Origin: Nematocida ironsii
Lineage: Eukaryota; Microsporidia
Assembly (NCBI GenBank): GCA_001642415.1
Contig: LTDK01000173.1
Span: 1-64,000, forward strand
Direction of reading: 5' to 3'
DNA length: 64,000 nt
The notes beneath the pieces are model-generated. The model was not told where the DNA came from, did no database searches, and saw only the letters and a program-made list of their open reading frames with translations. A program made the translations under genes and the position numbers. Shown here one piece after another: positions 43,426 through 52,553 of the stretch. Every line of letters starts with the position of its first letter. The stretch's first letter is position 1.

Positions 43426-45081
43426 TTATCTCTTTCTCTTTTTTGTTATTTTCTTTGGTATAGATACTCTCTTGGTTCTTCTTACGGTATAATTGGTGGT
43501 CTTCTGTTTCTCCTTATTGGTTCCCGTGTGCTCTCGCTTCTTCTTCTGTCTCTTCTCTGCCTTTGAGGTTGCCATCTTCTCTTCTCGAGTGCTCTTTGTT
43601 CTTATCTTACCAATCATCTCTTCTGTTACAAATCCGTGCGGATTGTCTGTGCTAGAAAGAATGGACTCGTCATCCCCTTCGCTCTCACTCTCTTCTTGAC
43701 TTTCTTCAATATAAGAACCTTCCTCGCCACTGAAGAATACATCACTGCCAGATTCATCATTGCTTCCTTCCACGTCTTCATCCTCGCTCTCCATAAATTC
43801 GCCTTCTTTCTGCCTGTTTATCTCACGTATCATTTTCTTCAAGGAGGTTGATGCAACAACTGCTCTTCTTTTCTTCATCTTCCTGTAGTCCATTATTCTT
43901 TTTATACAATCGTACTCCACTGCGCTGGGGTATCTCTTGATTATGGCTCTAATTGAGTTTATTCCGTATGCAATTATATCATCATCCTTGTAGTCACTGC
44001 AGAAGTTCTCCACAATTAAGTCACAAACTGCCTCTACTTCTTTCTCCTCTGTTCCCTCGTGAATTGACTGCGCAATTGCTGCAAATACACTTGGTAATTT
44101 GTCCTGGTGGGGGAATAAGAATCGCATCATGTACCCCAAGAAGCCCTTTATGTTTATCTTATAATGGCTTATAATACGTGAGACTATCTGCGCCATCATT
44201 AGCTTAATCTCCATCTTATGCTCAGATGCTTTAATTAGCTTAAATAGCTTTGAGGCATAGAAGGGCCCCTTCTCACCAAGTCTGTTCAGTAGTTTTATTA
44301 TGTTTGGATCAGAGTTCTGCTTTTCCTTTTTCTCTTCTAGCTTTTTGTTGAGCGCCTTTGCCTGCCTCTCTTTCTTCTTTTTATCCGCACGAGTCTCTCT
44401 CTTTATTTTCTGGTTGGTCTTGTTGTTCGCTTGAATCTCTATTTCTTCTTCAGTTATGGTAAGTCTGACTCTGTCCAGTAAATACATAAATATGAAGTTA
44501 ATCACAACAGAAGATGACTTCAATATTATTTTAAATAATAACTCCGTTGTATTTTGGTCCTTCCACACATCTCTGCTGATTAAATGTATAAAAATGTACA
44601 CTGCTCTCTTAGAATGTGCCTCTATCCTAGACTCTATTGTGTCCACTAATACATCCTGTATTAGTTCTTTGTGCTCCTTGTCCCTTATTATCTCAGATAT
44701 TAAAAACTGTATAAATACAGTTTTTGTTCGCTTGTCCATTTCTTCTATTAGTATAATGGCATTCTTGTAGAATACATCTGGACCTATCTGCTTTGTTTTC
44801 TTTAATATGATTATTGAAGTAATCACAGCCTGTGACAGACTTCTCTCTAATAAATTGTAGTAGTCCAGCGCATAGTTGAATATATCATTAGAAATATCCT
44901 CAGAGTAGTTCTTAGAAATATGAGGAAGAAACGTAAGCAGAGAACACAGTTCTTGGTTCTTTGCCTGCGGGTCTAATTTGGATATCTTCATCATTCCTCG
45001 CATTTTTTCCAACTCATTCATGTAGAGTGAGGTGTAATTCGCTGGGTCTTTCTTTATTTGCAGTTGCAGCCGAATATCCAT
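43426..45081 (-). CDS. SDA1: 60S biogenesis factor Sda1
   Basis: The 551-residue protein starts LQLQIKKDPANYTSLYMNEL, the Sda1 'LQ.LIKRDP.SY..EF' start, followed by KISKLDPQAKNQELCSLLTFLPHISKNY. The middle contains YKINIKGFLGYMMRFLFPHQDKLPSVFAAIAQSIHEG and IIAYGINSIRAIIKRYPSAVE, matching '[27 protein letters not shown]' and 'VGINAIKEI..RCPLAM'. A Lys-rich coiled-coil insert lies at about 215-260, an acidic stretch at about 420-480, and a basic tail at the end. Sda1 acts in pre-60S maturation and export. It is shorter than yeast Sda1 (767 residues). The T-tract AATTTTTTTATTCC lies directly before the ATG. Confidence 0.93.
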   Translation of the reverse strand: MDIRLQLQIKKDPANYTSLYMNELEKMRGMMKISKLDPQAKNQELCSLLTFLPHISKNYSEDISNDIFNYALDYYNLLERSLSQAVITSIIILKKTKQIGPDVFYKNAIILIEEMDKRTKTVFIQFLISEIIRDKEHKELIQDVLVDTIESRIEAHSKRAVYIFIHLISRDVWKDQNTTELLFKIILKSSSVVINFIFMYLLDRVRLTITEEEIEIQANNKTNQKIKRETRADKKKKERQAKALNKKLEEKKEKQNSDPNIIKLLNRLGEKGPFYASKLFKLIKASEHKMEIKLMMAQIVSRIISHYKINIKGFLGYMMRFLFPHQDKLPSVFAAIAQSIHEGTEEKEVEAVCDLIVENFCSDYKDDDIIAYGINSIRAIIKRYPSAVEYDCIKRIMDYRKMKKRRAVVASTSLKKMIREINRQKEGEFMESEDEDVEGSNDESGSDVFFSGEEGSYIEESQEESESEGDDESILSSTDNPHGFVTEEMIGKIRTKSTREEKMATSKAEKRQKKKREHTGTNKEKQKTTNYTVRRTKRVSIPKKITKKRKR

Positions 45082-45399
45082 GGAATAAAAAAATTTAAAG
45101 TTAATAAAACTATGCTATTTTTGCCGTAGATAACACACACAAATCCTCAAATATTTAAAAGTAGAAAGATGCACTCTTGCTCTTGTTATTAGCTGCATCT
45201 ATAAACAATTTACAATATAAATTCTAGAATACCCCGATATAACCCGAAATTTCTTGAAAATAAAAATAATTCGTTCATTTTTCTTGTATGCTATTGAACG
45301 CTTTTATGTTTTTATTCGTCAGATATTTCCGATTATCATTGAGTGACTGGCGGTGCTGTCTTTATTGACTATTTATGGAATAGATGCAGTGCACTTACA
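45082..45399. other. Divergent intergenic region with motif pair
   Basis: It carries the tandem ACCCCGATAT/AACCCGAAAT element at 45231-45250 between the SDA1 and tubby-like starts. The open frame upstream of the tubby-like ATG starts with GTG and is not used. Confidence 0.5.
45231..45250. promoter_or_regulatory. Tandem CCCGAT/CCCGAA element (10-bp period)
   Basis: Direct repeat of the recurrent 10-mer, about 150 bp upstream of both divergent starts. Confidence 0.55.
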
Positions 45400-46128
45400 A
45401 TGAGGGAAGAAAATATAAATAGAATAACCTCAGAATTCTTACTAAGCAACGAATTGCTTAATAACATGGCAGTTACTCCAGAATCCCCAGTGGCTCAAAA
45501 AGAATACACTAAAATTCCCAGAATATCAGAGGCATTTAAGCACCGGCTGGTAAAGACCGATAAGTCCCTCGCATCAAAGGTAATTATGTTTGACATAGAA
45601 AACAGAGTGGTTTTGGTGGGAAAGTCTTCTTTCTTTAAGTGGAAGATATTCTCTCCATCAGGGGATAAAGTAGGTGAGCTTGTTAGAAATTTTTATGGAT
45701 CAGAATATTTATTATCCAGCAATACAACTACAGAATGTTTCATAAAATACGTGAATGTATACTCTAACGCCGGCCCTAGAATATTTCACGTATACAAAAA
45801 CCAGCTTCTGCCCGAACAAAATGGAAAGCACAATAAGACAATATCCGAGAGAGTAAAAAACAAGACCAACCAATACGTCAAGCTAATTAACAAGCCCCCA
45901 TACTTTAATTATGATACAAATTCCTTTGTTCTTAACTTTAATGGAAGAGTCACCCTCCCTTCTGCTAGAAACTTCCAGGTAGTTCATCCAAAAGATGTCT
46001 CTTACATTACACTTACCTTCGGAAAAATAGCACACAACGAATACATCCTAGACTATTCCTACCCATGGTGTGCACTCGACGCATTCTCTGTCGCGCTTAC
46101 CTCGTTCTCCTGGAGATTTGGACTATAA
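45400..46128 (+). CDS. Tubby-like C-terminal domain protein
   Basis: From the first ATG the protein has 242 residues, nearly all tubby domain. The C-terminus is diagnostic: NGRVTLPSARNFQVVHP, YITLTFGKIAHNEYILDYSYP and CALDAFSVALTSFSWRFG align with Tub 'NGRVTQASVKNFQIVH', '[21 protein letters not shown]' and 'CALQAFAIALSSFD'. The tubby beta-barrel with a central hydrophobic helix binds PI(4,5)P2. In animals, tubby proteins work in cilia and GPCR trafficking, but microsporidia have no cilia, so the role here is open; a membrane-lipid-linked regulator is one option. The distance to SDA1 is about 320 bp. Confidence 0.88.
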   Translation: MREENINRITSEFLLSNELLNNMAVTPESPVAQKEYTKIPRISEAFKHRLVKTDKSLASKVIMFDIENRVVLVGKSSFFKWKIFSPSGDKVGELVRNFYGSEYLLSSNTTTECFIKYVNVYSNAGPRIFHVYKNQLLPEQNGKHNKTISERVKNKTNQYVKLINKPPYFNYDTNSFVLNFNGRVTLPSARNFQVVHPKDVSYITLTFGKIAHNEYILDYSYPWCALDAFSVALTSFSWRFGL

Positions 46129-46360
46129 ACTAAGTGGCTTAGCAGTGAAGTCTTCATTAGACTTCTGAAAAATCTGAAATATAAATAGCTCTAGCATGTC
46201 TCTTTTTTGCTGAATCAACTTTAAAGAGTATTCTCTTAGTTATGCCTGTGGGAGTGTTCTTTCGCCCTCAGGCCGCGCGCTATTATTGCTTTCAACTGCC
46301 CGTGGGTCATTTGCTAATAAATCAAATAATTCTATATAAGGATACTCTTCTTTTACTTTA
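46129..46360. other. Convergent gap between tubby-like gene and ITPase
   Basis: A 232-bp gap with a moderately GC-rich core around 46240-46310. No gene was recognised. Confidence 0.35.
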
Positions 46361-46981
46361 TTATTGCATAGAAAGACTGTTCTCTTCTTCATTTTGTAAA
46401 GTATTTTTTACACTTTCTTTTTCCTTTATCTTTTTTTCCTTTTCTAAATGCTCTATTAGCTGGTTGATAGTTTTTCTTCTAATTGAGTTTTTATTCTTCT
46501 CCTCTTTTGTAAGATAAAAGAATGGAACACTTGTGTTCTCTTGGATTAGTATATGGTCCACTCCAAACAGCCCATCTGTGACTGGTGTGGCTGGAATAAG
46601 AACGCCATTAACCTTGGTAGAGAATATGTGGCACTCGTTGCTTTCGTCTATATAACCGTACAAGCACTCTGCTGTGCACTTTAATTCCCCGAGTGGAGCA
46701 AGATTGTTTACTATTTTTGACAACTCTCCATTTCTTAAAACAGATTTAACATACGGACCAGGAAACCCGCATAGCTTATCAATGTACAGTGAGTAATCCT
46801 CTACAACAACTGGTCCTTTAACTAGCTTGTGTGCTGTTTTAAGCTTATTCTGTATTATTTCTGTGGAAGTGCCTTGTATTTCATCCAAGTCCTGCTCTAT
46901 GAACTGGTATTGAATTCTGTTATCTATGTATTCATTAATTTCCTGTTTTTTCCGTGCACTTCCCGTTACAATTGTGATCAT
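46361..46981 (-). CDS. HAM1: Inosine triphosphate pyrophosphatase (Ham1/ITPA)
   Basis: The first well-placed ATG gives 206 residues starting MITIVTGSARKKQEI, like ITPA 'IVFVTGNAKKLEEV'. The conserved blocks are DLDEIQGTSTEIIQNKLKTA, GPVVVEDYSLYIDKLCGFPGPYVK and the late KTINQLIEHLE helix. Ham1 hydrolyses ITP, dITP and XTP to monophosphates and keeps deaminated purines out of nucleic acids. The segment after LPG (about 105-150) is divergent, and the usual 'GWDP.F.P' motif appears only as LFGVDHILIQ. The acidic VED and Lys of the N-terminal loop are kept. A T/A-rich leader (ATTTTATTTTC) precedes the ATG. A Lys-rich tail is extra. Confidence 0.82.
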   Translation of the reverse strand: MITIVTGSARKKQEINEYIDNRIQYQFIEQDLDEIQGTSTEIIQNKLKTAHKLVKGPVVVEDYSLYIDKLCGFPGPYVKSVLRNGELSKIVNNLAPLGELKCTAECLYGYIDESNECHIFSTKVNGVLIPATPVTDGLFGVDHILIQENTSVPFFYLTKEEKNKNSIRRKTINQLIEHLEKEKKIKEKESVKNTLQNEEENSLSMQ

Positions 46982-47319
46982 ATGAATAGAAAATAAAATA
47001 TTCTTTATAAATAGCGGTGCTATTAATACAATATTCATATAAATATCAAAGAAATCTATTGATTGCCCGGAAATAGATAAAAACACACATTACCCCAACA
47101 CATGTAATACCAGCCCAATAACCCAAACTACCATCTGATGGCCTAGCCAGAAAGTTGAGAAATAGTGAAATTTTGTACCCATACAAAATATGCTAAAAGC
47201 CAGAAAATATTGTAAAAATTGGTAGTGTAGTATTAGTACTAGAAATACTTCTATAATTAGTCGCCTGATAAAAATATCTTCACTGTATTATTCATTTATT
47301 ATCTCTTTATAATTTATTC
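46982..47319. other. Intergenic region
   Basis: It lies between the ITPase start and the NOP2 3' end. It is AT-rich with a slightly GC-richer stretch (about 47090-47160). Nothing was recognised. Confidence 0.4.
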
Positions 47320-48567
47320 TTAATCTCTCTTTCTCTCTTTTCTTTTATCTTGGCTCTTCTTTCTTGCCAAATCTGCCTTCCCTTCTGGTCTTGGCTTTCT
47401 TCTACCCTGTGGCTTCTTCTTTGGCTCTTTCTTGGGAACCTTGTCCTCCTCGGTCTCTTCTCCCTTTTGCCTTCTTCTCTCCTTTTCTTTTAGCTTCTTG
47501 TTTTCCTCAATCTCCTCTGGACTGTATCCAGTCTTTCTTATCTTGGCAACAAAGAATCCGTCTGTGTTGTGAATGTGTGGATAGAATCTTCGTGTGTTCT
47601 TTAAAGAAGGGTGGAATACCCATCCTCTGTACGATTTAAACCCTTCCTTTCCTATTGGTAGATTGGTTTCAACCACCTTTGCATTCTTCCTCTTCTTTAG
47701 CAGATAGTCAACAATGTACTCGTTCTCCTCCACTAATATAGAACATGTGGAGTATACTAAAATAGACTCTGGATTCTTTGGGTTCAGCATGTCAAACGCC
47801 TTTAATATCAGTGCCATTTGTTTATACTGCAGTTGCTTTATGACCTTTGCATCCTTATTTCGCTTTGCTGCTGGGTCCTTTGAAAGCACTCCTGTTCCAG
47901 AGCACGGCGCATCAAGTAAGACTCTGTTCACGTTTGTGTATGGAAGGCCTCTTCCGCCCATCACAGTAACAATGGTGTTGCTTACACCCATTCTCTGTAA
48001 GTTGGCTGCAAGAGAGAGTGCTCTTTCCTCAGATACGTCATTTGCATAAATAGTTCCTGTGTTGTTCATTAAGGCGGCTATGTGTGTAGTCTTTCCACCC
48101 GGCGCGGCGCACATATCAACAATAACCTCATTCTCCTGTGGGTCTAGGGCTATAACAGCCAAAGAAGAAGAAGGAGACTGCAGAATATATAAACCAGCTA
48201 AATACTCTGGAGTGGCGCCTATTGGCACATCACTGTTGTAAACTACTGCAGAGCAGTCATTCCACTGTATTCCATCTATGTTAACACCTCGGTTAACAAG
48301 CTTCTTCATAATAGCAGCCCGTTTGTCAAACAGTGTGTTAACACGTATGGTCAGTGGCCTTTTCTGGTCTGAAGCTATCATAAAGGCTTCTTTCTCCTCC
48401 TTGTTAAATAATTCAGTTATTTTTTGTAATAAATAATCGTTGTATGTGGCTTCTGTGGCAGAAAGTCTTGTTTCTTCTGGTTCTGACTGTTCTGAGCCTA
48501 TGTCGTCTATTTCTTGTTCACATGAAGAATAGTTGTTGATCTCTTCTTTCTGGAGCTCTTGAAGCAT
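47320..48567 (-). CDS. NOP2: rRNA cytosine-C5 methyltransferase Nop2
   Basis: The 415-residue NSUN-family enzyme has the SAM-binding DMCAAPGGKTTHIAALM (151-167), the LLDAPCSGTGVLSKDP block with Cys222 and the YSTCSILVEENE block with Cys275, the two catalytic cysteines. RPLTIRVNTLFD near residue 70 and the VPIGATPEYLAGLYILQSPSS start of the Rossmann domain are typical of Nop2. The enzyme methylates a conserved cytosine of 25S rRNA and is essential for 60S assembly. The long N-terminal region of yeast Nop2 is cut to about 40 residues, and the tail is Lys/Arg-rich and nucleolar in character. A run of T (ATTTTTCA) lies just before the ATG. Confidence 0.93.
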   Translation of the reverse strand: MLQELQKEEINNYSSCEQEIDDIGSEQSEPEETRLSATEATYNDYLLQKITELFNKEEKEAFMIASDQKRPLTIRVNTLFDKRAAIMKKLVNRGVNIDGIQWNDCSAVVYNSDVPIGATPEYLAGLYILQSPSSSLAVIALDPQENEVIVDMCAAPGGKTTHIAALMNNTGTIYANDVSEERALSLAANLQRMGVSNTIVTVMGGRGLPYTNVNRVLLDAPCSGTGVLSKDPAAKRNKDAKVIKQLQYKQMALILKAFDMLNPKNPESILVYSTCSILVEENEYIVDYLLKKRKNAKVVETNLPIGKEGFKSYRGWVFHPSLKNTRRFYPHIHNTDGFFVAKIRKTGYSPEEIEENKKLKEKERRRQKGEETEEDKVPKKEPKKKPQGRRKPRPEGKADLARKKSQDKRKERKRD

Positions 48568-49413
48568 TGAAAAATTTGCAGGACAAAAATATTTTATACA
48601 CTAAGGCGGGTGTAAAACGGTGCACACCGTACTAAAGCAGAAAAAATCAGTTATATAATTCGTATTATAAAATAAGTATTTGTGCCCGTGGCTTGTGTAT
48701 AGACTTGCTTATATTGTATTTATATTTTCAGCCGTATTTAGCCAAAATAACTAAATTATATAGAAAGTACAGTGATAAAATAACTGCTTTGACAATTTAC
48801 ACAGAAAAGGAAATATTCAGAGATATAGTGCAAATTTTAAACTTAAGCAAGGCATGTACTTTAGTATACAAAGTGTGTAAAACACTATTTTCTGTCCACT
48901 AGCAGATTTAGTAGGAATCTTTCACGGTGAATTATAACTGCCAAATCAAGCCAGTACGTGAATAAGCATCTGGTGGTTTAGGCGGAGGAAATGATAATTA
49001 ATCTATTATAATTAGTTTATTCTTATATTACTACTGCGCGCGGATAGAATATTTGCATTGGCTCGTATTAATACTGTTCTTCTCCAATAATTGACTACTA
49101 GTTGTATACACATGTAAAAAGCATTCATAGTATACTCCAGAATAGCCAGCTAGCCAAGAAAGAAACAATAAACCCCATCTACACCACTAACAGTAAATCC
49201 CTGAAAACTGAAATACTCCATATAATGGGATCCTCATATGGTCAATGCTTAAATATTCATCATATCTAGCCACTGGGGAATTTTCTTCCATATTGCACGA
49301 GATATTTGGAGTAGACGCATATTTTTATTTTTTAGCCATGTATTCCATCTTTCTTTATTAAATGCATGCACTAGGTATTTACTTGTGGGATACTTTATAG
49401 CCGGATAATAATA
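48568..49413. other. Long intergenic region without a recognised gene
   Basis: An 846-bp region upstream of NOP2 and downstream of the SANT gene. A hairpin ACGGTG-CA-CACCGT lies at 48617-48630, about 50 bp upstream of the NOP2 start. A 69-codon frame at 48693 begins with TTG and is not called. A GCGCGCGG patch occurs near 49037. I saw no RNA gene. Confidence 0.45.
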
Positions 49414-51429
49414 CTATTTACATGAAAAGAGTACACCTGCATGCCTGCTGTGCTGCTGCCGATGGCCAGACCTTTCATGAAGTATTAGGGGGTCTGTCCG
49501 AACCTGCTTTTCTCCTATGTCCTTCAAGTATATTTCAAGAATCCTTTCTCCCGCCCTCAAGTGCTTATAGTAAACTCTGTGATAGCTTCTTATTTCAGCA
49601 GCTGTCTTTGTTACAATATAATTTGCAAGTACACTCCAGTTCTTTCCTATGTGCGGAAACAGCAGAGCAAACGTCTGTCTTTCATGTACCTGCCACTCAC
49701 CCTCCTCTTTCCCCTCTTTCTCTCTTTTCTCTTTTTTTTTTGGTACTTCCTTTTTCTGCATCTTCTTGTAGTAACGGTAATATATTCTCATGTCTATCTC
49801 TCTCTTTCCTGGAATGTGCTGGCAGTATTCTTTCCACTTCTTTCCTAGCTCTTCATATAAATTATGGAATGCCTCTTTCTCTGCCGCTGTCCACTCTCTT
49901 GATATTATCTCTGCTAAGTCTTTATCCTGTATCTTTCTTGTATCTCGCATAGACCAGTCTTTCAGCCGCAGCTTATATTTCATTTTATAATAGATTTTAA
50001 CCACGTCTTTTGATGAGTATTCTGGAAGATACTCTTTCCGTATCTCCTTAAAGTTCTTCCCTATCTTTAAAAATGCAGTTTTTAGCTTTTCTTCGTCTCC
50101 CGCATAGATGTATACCTTCATGTTATTATTGTGCCGCGCAGCAATATCCTTTATTGTATCGGTATACATATATTCTACTATCTTTGCCGGTTCTCGGGGC
50201 GGAATATATGCCTCGTTCTGCAGGCTTCTCTCATCTGCGGATACTATAGACTCTGTAATTATTTCTTTGTCATGACCCAGTGCTTTCATGTGCTTATTGT
50301 TTGCCCAGTGCGATATGCGCACAGAGCACGCGACAGACACTCTTTCTGGCCGAACTTCTTGCTTTAATTTATTAATCTCATCCTGCTCTACTTTATACTT
50401 TGCCATAAGATACGTGTATATAGAGGGAATCGAATCTGACCGATCATCTGATGTATCTGCAAGGCCTAGAACTGTACCCGAGATGTCAGAATACGACAGT
50501 GAACCACTATAGGCTGCTTGCGATGTCAATGGTACTTTCTGTGCTATAATGGATATATTCCCATCTGATGCATCATTAATGATAGCTGGCACACTCTGCG
50601 AACTAGTATTAGCAGAACCACCAATATGGTCAGAAATATCATTTATACCTTCGGGAGCTCTTTCTATGCTCTCTACATTATCAATGATGCCAAGCACACT
50701 CCCCATGCTTTCACTTGCTGTGCTATTACTTATGCCCTCAAGTGCGCTGAAAACACTGCTTGTTGCATTTTCTATATTAGACACTCCGTTGTATATTACA
50801 CCGCTTTGGCTGCTGTCCACTGCATCCGGAGAAACATCTCTGCTACTTACTATCTCACCAGGGCCATTATATTCCTGTACATGCGGCCCACTCTCTGAGT
50901 AATGTATAGAAAGATCTTGTATTTCCTCTAGACTTACATACTCCTGTGCATCAGACTCATCTTCCATGCGAAATGGACCCCGCATACTCTTCTGCAATAA
51001 CAGTGGAGAAGCGGCCTCACTAGATACTGCATTTGTTTCATCACTTGGCTTCCTCTCTGGTGCTTCTTTAATAGCATCCATTTCTCGCTTTAGTCTTCTT
51101 TCATTGCGTCTTTCAGCCCTTCTCATTGCTTTTTCTATCTGTTTTTTCATTCTTCTTTCTCGCCTTCTTTCTTCTTTCTCTGCATCCTCCCACGGGGCTT
51201 GGTGTATACCATCGCCCTTCTCTCTGTCTGCTGCTTCTTCACCCGCTTCTTTCTGTACATTTCTATCTATATGTCTGGTTTTATTATGCTGCGCATCTTG
51301 CGGATCCCCCTCTACACGCCGCCTTTGTGGATTGTGCGCTTTGTCCTTGTTATATTCCTCTGCCTGCCCCTCCGTCCATCTTTCTGTCATTATTAAGAGT
51401 AAAAGAAAATTCAACTCTATTTCTTTCAT
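49414..51429 (-). CDS. Triple SANT/Myb-domain protein
   Basis: The 671-residue protein has an extremely charged N-terminal region (about 15-130, Arg/Glu/Lys-rich coiled coil), a long Ser-rich acidic linker and three tandem SANT-like modules at the C-terminus. These are KLKTAFLKIGKNFKEIRKEY, EWTAAEKEAFHNLYEELGKKW and EWQVHERQTFALLFPHIGKNW, each followed by a third helix with paired Tyr (VVKIYYKMK, DMRIYYRYYK, EIRSYHRVYYK). SANT domains bind histone tails or DNA in chromatin complexes; three in a row recall co-repressor scaffolds and telomere or SNAPc factors. A partner complex cannot be named. Methionine 14 (ATG 51390), preceded by a T-rich run, is an equally good start. Confidence 0.68.
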   Translation of the reverse strand: MKEIELNFLLLLIMTERWTEGQAEEYNKDKAHNPQRRRVEGDPQDAQHNKTRHIDRNVQKEAGEEAADREKGDGIHQAPWEDAEKEERRRERRMKKQIEKAMRRAERRNERRLKREMDAIKEAPERKPSDETNAVSSEAASPLLLQKSMRGPFRMEDESDAQEYVSLEEIQDLSIHYSESGPHVQEYNGPGEIVSSRDVSPDAVDSSQSGVIYNGVSNIENATSSVFSALEGISNSTASESMGSVLGIIDNVESIERAPEGINDISDHIGGSANTSSQSVPAIINDASDGNISIIAQKVPLTSQAAYSGSLSYSDISGTVLGLADTSDDRSDSIPSIYTYLMAKYKVEQDEINKLKQEVRPERVSVACSVRISHWANNKHMKALGHDKEIITESIVSADERSLQNEAYIPPREPAKIVEYMYTDTIKDIAARHNNNMKVYIYAGDEEKLKTAFLKIGKNFKEIRKEYLPEYSSKDVVKIYYKMKYKLRLKDWSMRDTRKIQDKDLAEIISREWTAAEKEAFHNLYEELGKKWKEYCQHIPGKREIDMRIYYRYYKKMQKKEVPKKKEKREKEGKEEGEWQVHERQTFALLFPHIGKNWSVLANYIVTKTAAEIRSYHRVYYKHLRAGERILEIYLKDIGEKQVRTDPLILHERSGHRQQHSRHAGVLFSCK

Positions 51430-51448
51430 ATTTTAATTTCTGTGCAAT

Positions 51449-51468
51449 ACCCCGAAATAAACAGAAAT
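51449..51468. promoter_or_regulatory. CCCGAAAT element with degenerate second copy
   Basis: ACCCCGAAAT followed by AAACAGAAAT in the divergent gap between the SANT gene and proteasome beta2. The second copy is weak. Confidence 0.4.
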
Positions 51469-51719
51469 GTCATAATTCCTAACACACTAAGCAAAAGTAA
51501 ATACTCTTCAGGCATAACAAATACACCAGTACACATGCAACTGGATAAATATCATTAAAGATACTGCTTCATGTAGGTGCATCAATTCATTTCTCTAAAT
51601 AACTTCTTTGTATTTATGCCGTTTATAGCCCCTTCTACCTTTTTTCTGTCTTTCTGTTTCTTCCTGTTTATTTTTGCATTAGCTGCTGTTCTTATTTTAA
51701 TTTCTTTTTGTTTTTTTAT

Positions 51720-52553
51720 ATGCAACATAATACTGCCGCAATGAATTCTCCTGCATTTGAAGAATCCTGCCATAACTCAAATGATGTCAAGGAGACTCTA
51801 CAAAATATAAAGATGGCTCTGGAAGAAAGTGCTACAAAGACGGGAACAACTATTGTTGGAGTAAAAGGGAATACATTTGTTATACTTGCTGCAGATACCA
51901 GATCAACCAATGGACCAATCATAGCAGACAAGAATGTAAGCAAAATACACACAATATCAAAGAATATTAGCTGCTGTGGAGCAGGTACTGCTGCTGATAC
52001 TCGTTATACCACTAAAATGGCAGAAGCCGCGCTGCACCTATTCAGTCTAAAATATAATAGAGTTCCTCTGCTTTCATACTGTGTGAATATTTTGAAGAGG
52101 CACTTGTTCTCCTACCAGGGGCATATTTCTGCTAGTTTAATACTCGGAGGAGTTGATGAGCATGGCCCAGGGCTCTTTGGAATACACCCTCACGGGAGTG
52201 TAGATACCCTTCCATACACTGCACAAGGGTCTGGATCATATGCAGCTATAGGTATGCTTGAAACAGAATGGAAGCCAGATATGAGTGAGCAAGAGGCAAT
52301 AGACCTAGCATGCAAGGCAATTGAAGCAGGTATCCGAAATGATCTGTACTCTGGATCTAATATTGACATCTGCATTATACGCCAGGACAGCCAGGAAGTA
52401 TTCCAGAAAGAGCATAAGAGAACCTACAAAGAAATAGGAAAGAAGGGAGAAAGAGCAAAGACATATGTCTACCCTAGAGAGAGCGTAAAAATACTTAAAG
52501 AAGATGTGTTTAACTTAGTAACTGTCACAAATGAGATGGAAGTAGAGTATTAG
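51720..52553 (+). CDS. PUP1: Proteasome subunit beta type 2 (trypsin-like)
   Basis: A 277-residue precursor from the first ATG (a second ATG at 51741 is also possible). The propeptide of 42 residues ends TKTG, followed by the catalytic Thr43 (Thr1 of the mature subunit; TTIVGVKG). Asp17 (AADTRSTNG) and Lys33 (VSKIH) are in place, and GHISASLILGGVD and AAIGMLE fit beta2. CCGAGTAADTRYTT is the beta2 hallmark. Beta2 carries the trypsin-like activity of the 20S core. The C-terminal extension (EHKRTYKEIG...VYPRESVKIL) corresponds to the beta2 arm that wraps beta3. The start region is T-rich. Nothing is missing from the active site. Confidence 0.95.
   Translation: MQHNTAAMNSPAFEESCHNSNDVKETLQNIKMALEESATKTGTTIVGVKGNTFVILAADTRSTNGPIIADKNVSKIHTISKNISCCGAGTAADTRYTTKMAEAALHLFSLKYNRVPLLSYCVNILKRHLFSYQGHISASLILGGVDEHGPGLFGIHPHGSVDTLPYTAQGSGSYAAIGMLETEWKPDMSEQEAIDLACKAIEAGIRNDLYSGSNIDICIIRQDSQEVFQKEHKRTYKEIGKKGERAKTYVYPRESVKILKEDVFNLVTVTNEMEVEY

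Noticed and set aside
48693..48902. 69-codon frame in the long gap upstream of NOP2
   Set aside because: It starts with TTG, and the composition fits AT-rich non-coding DNA.
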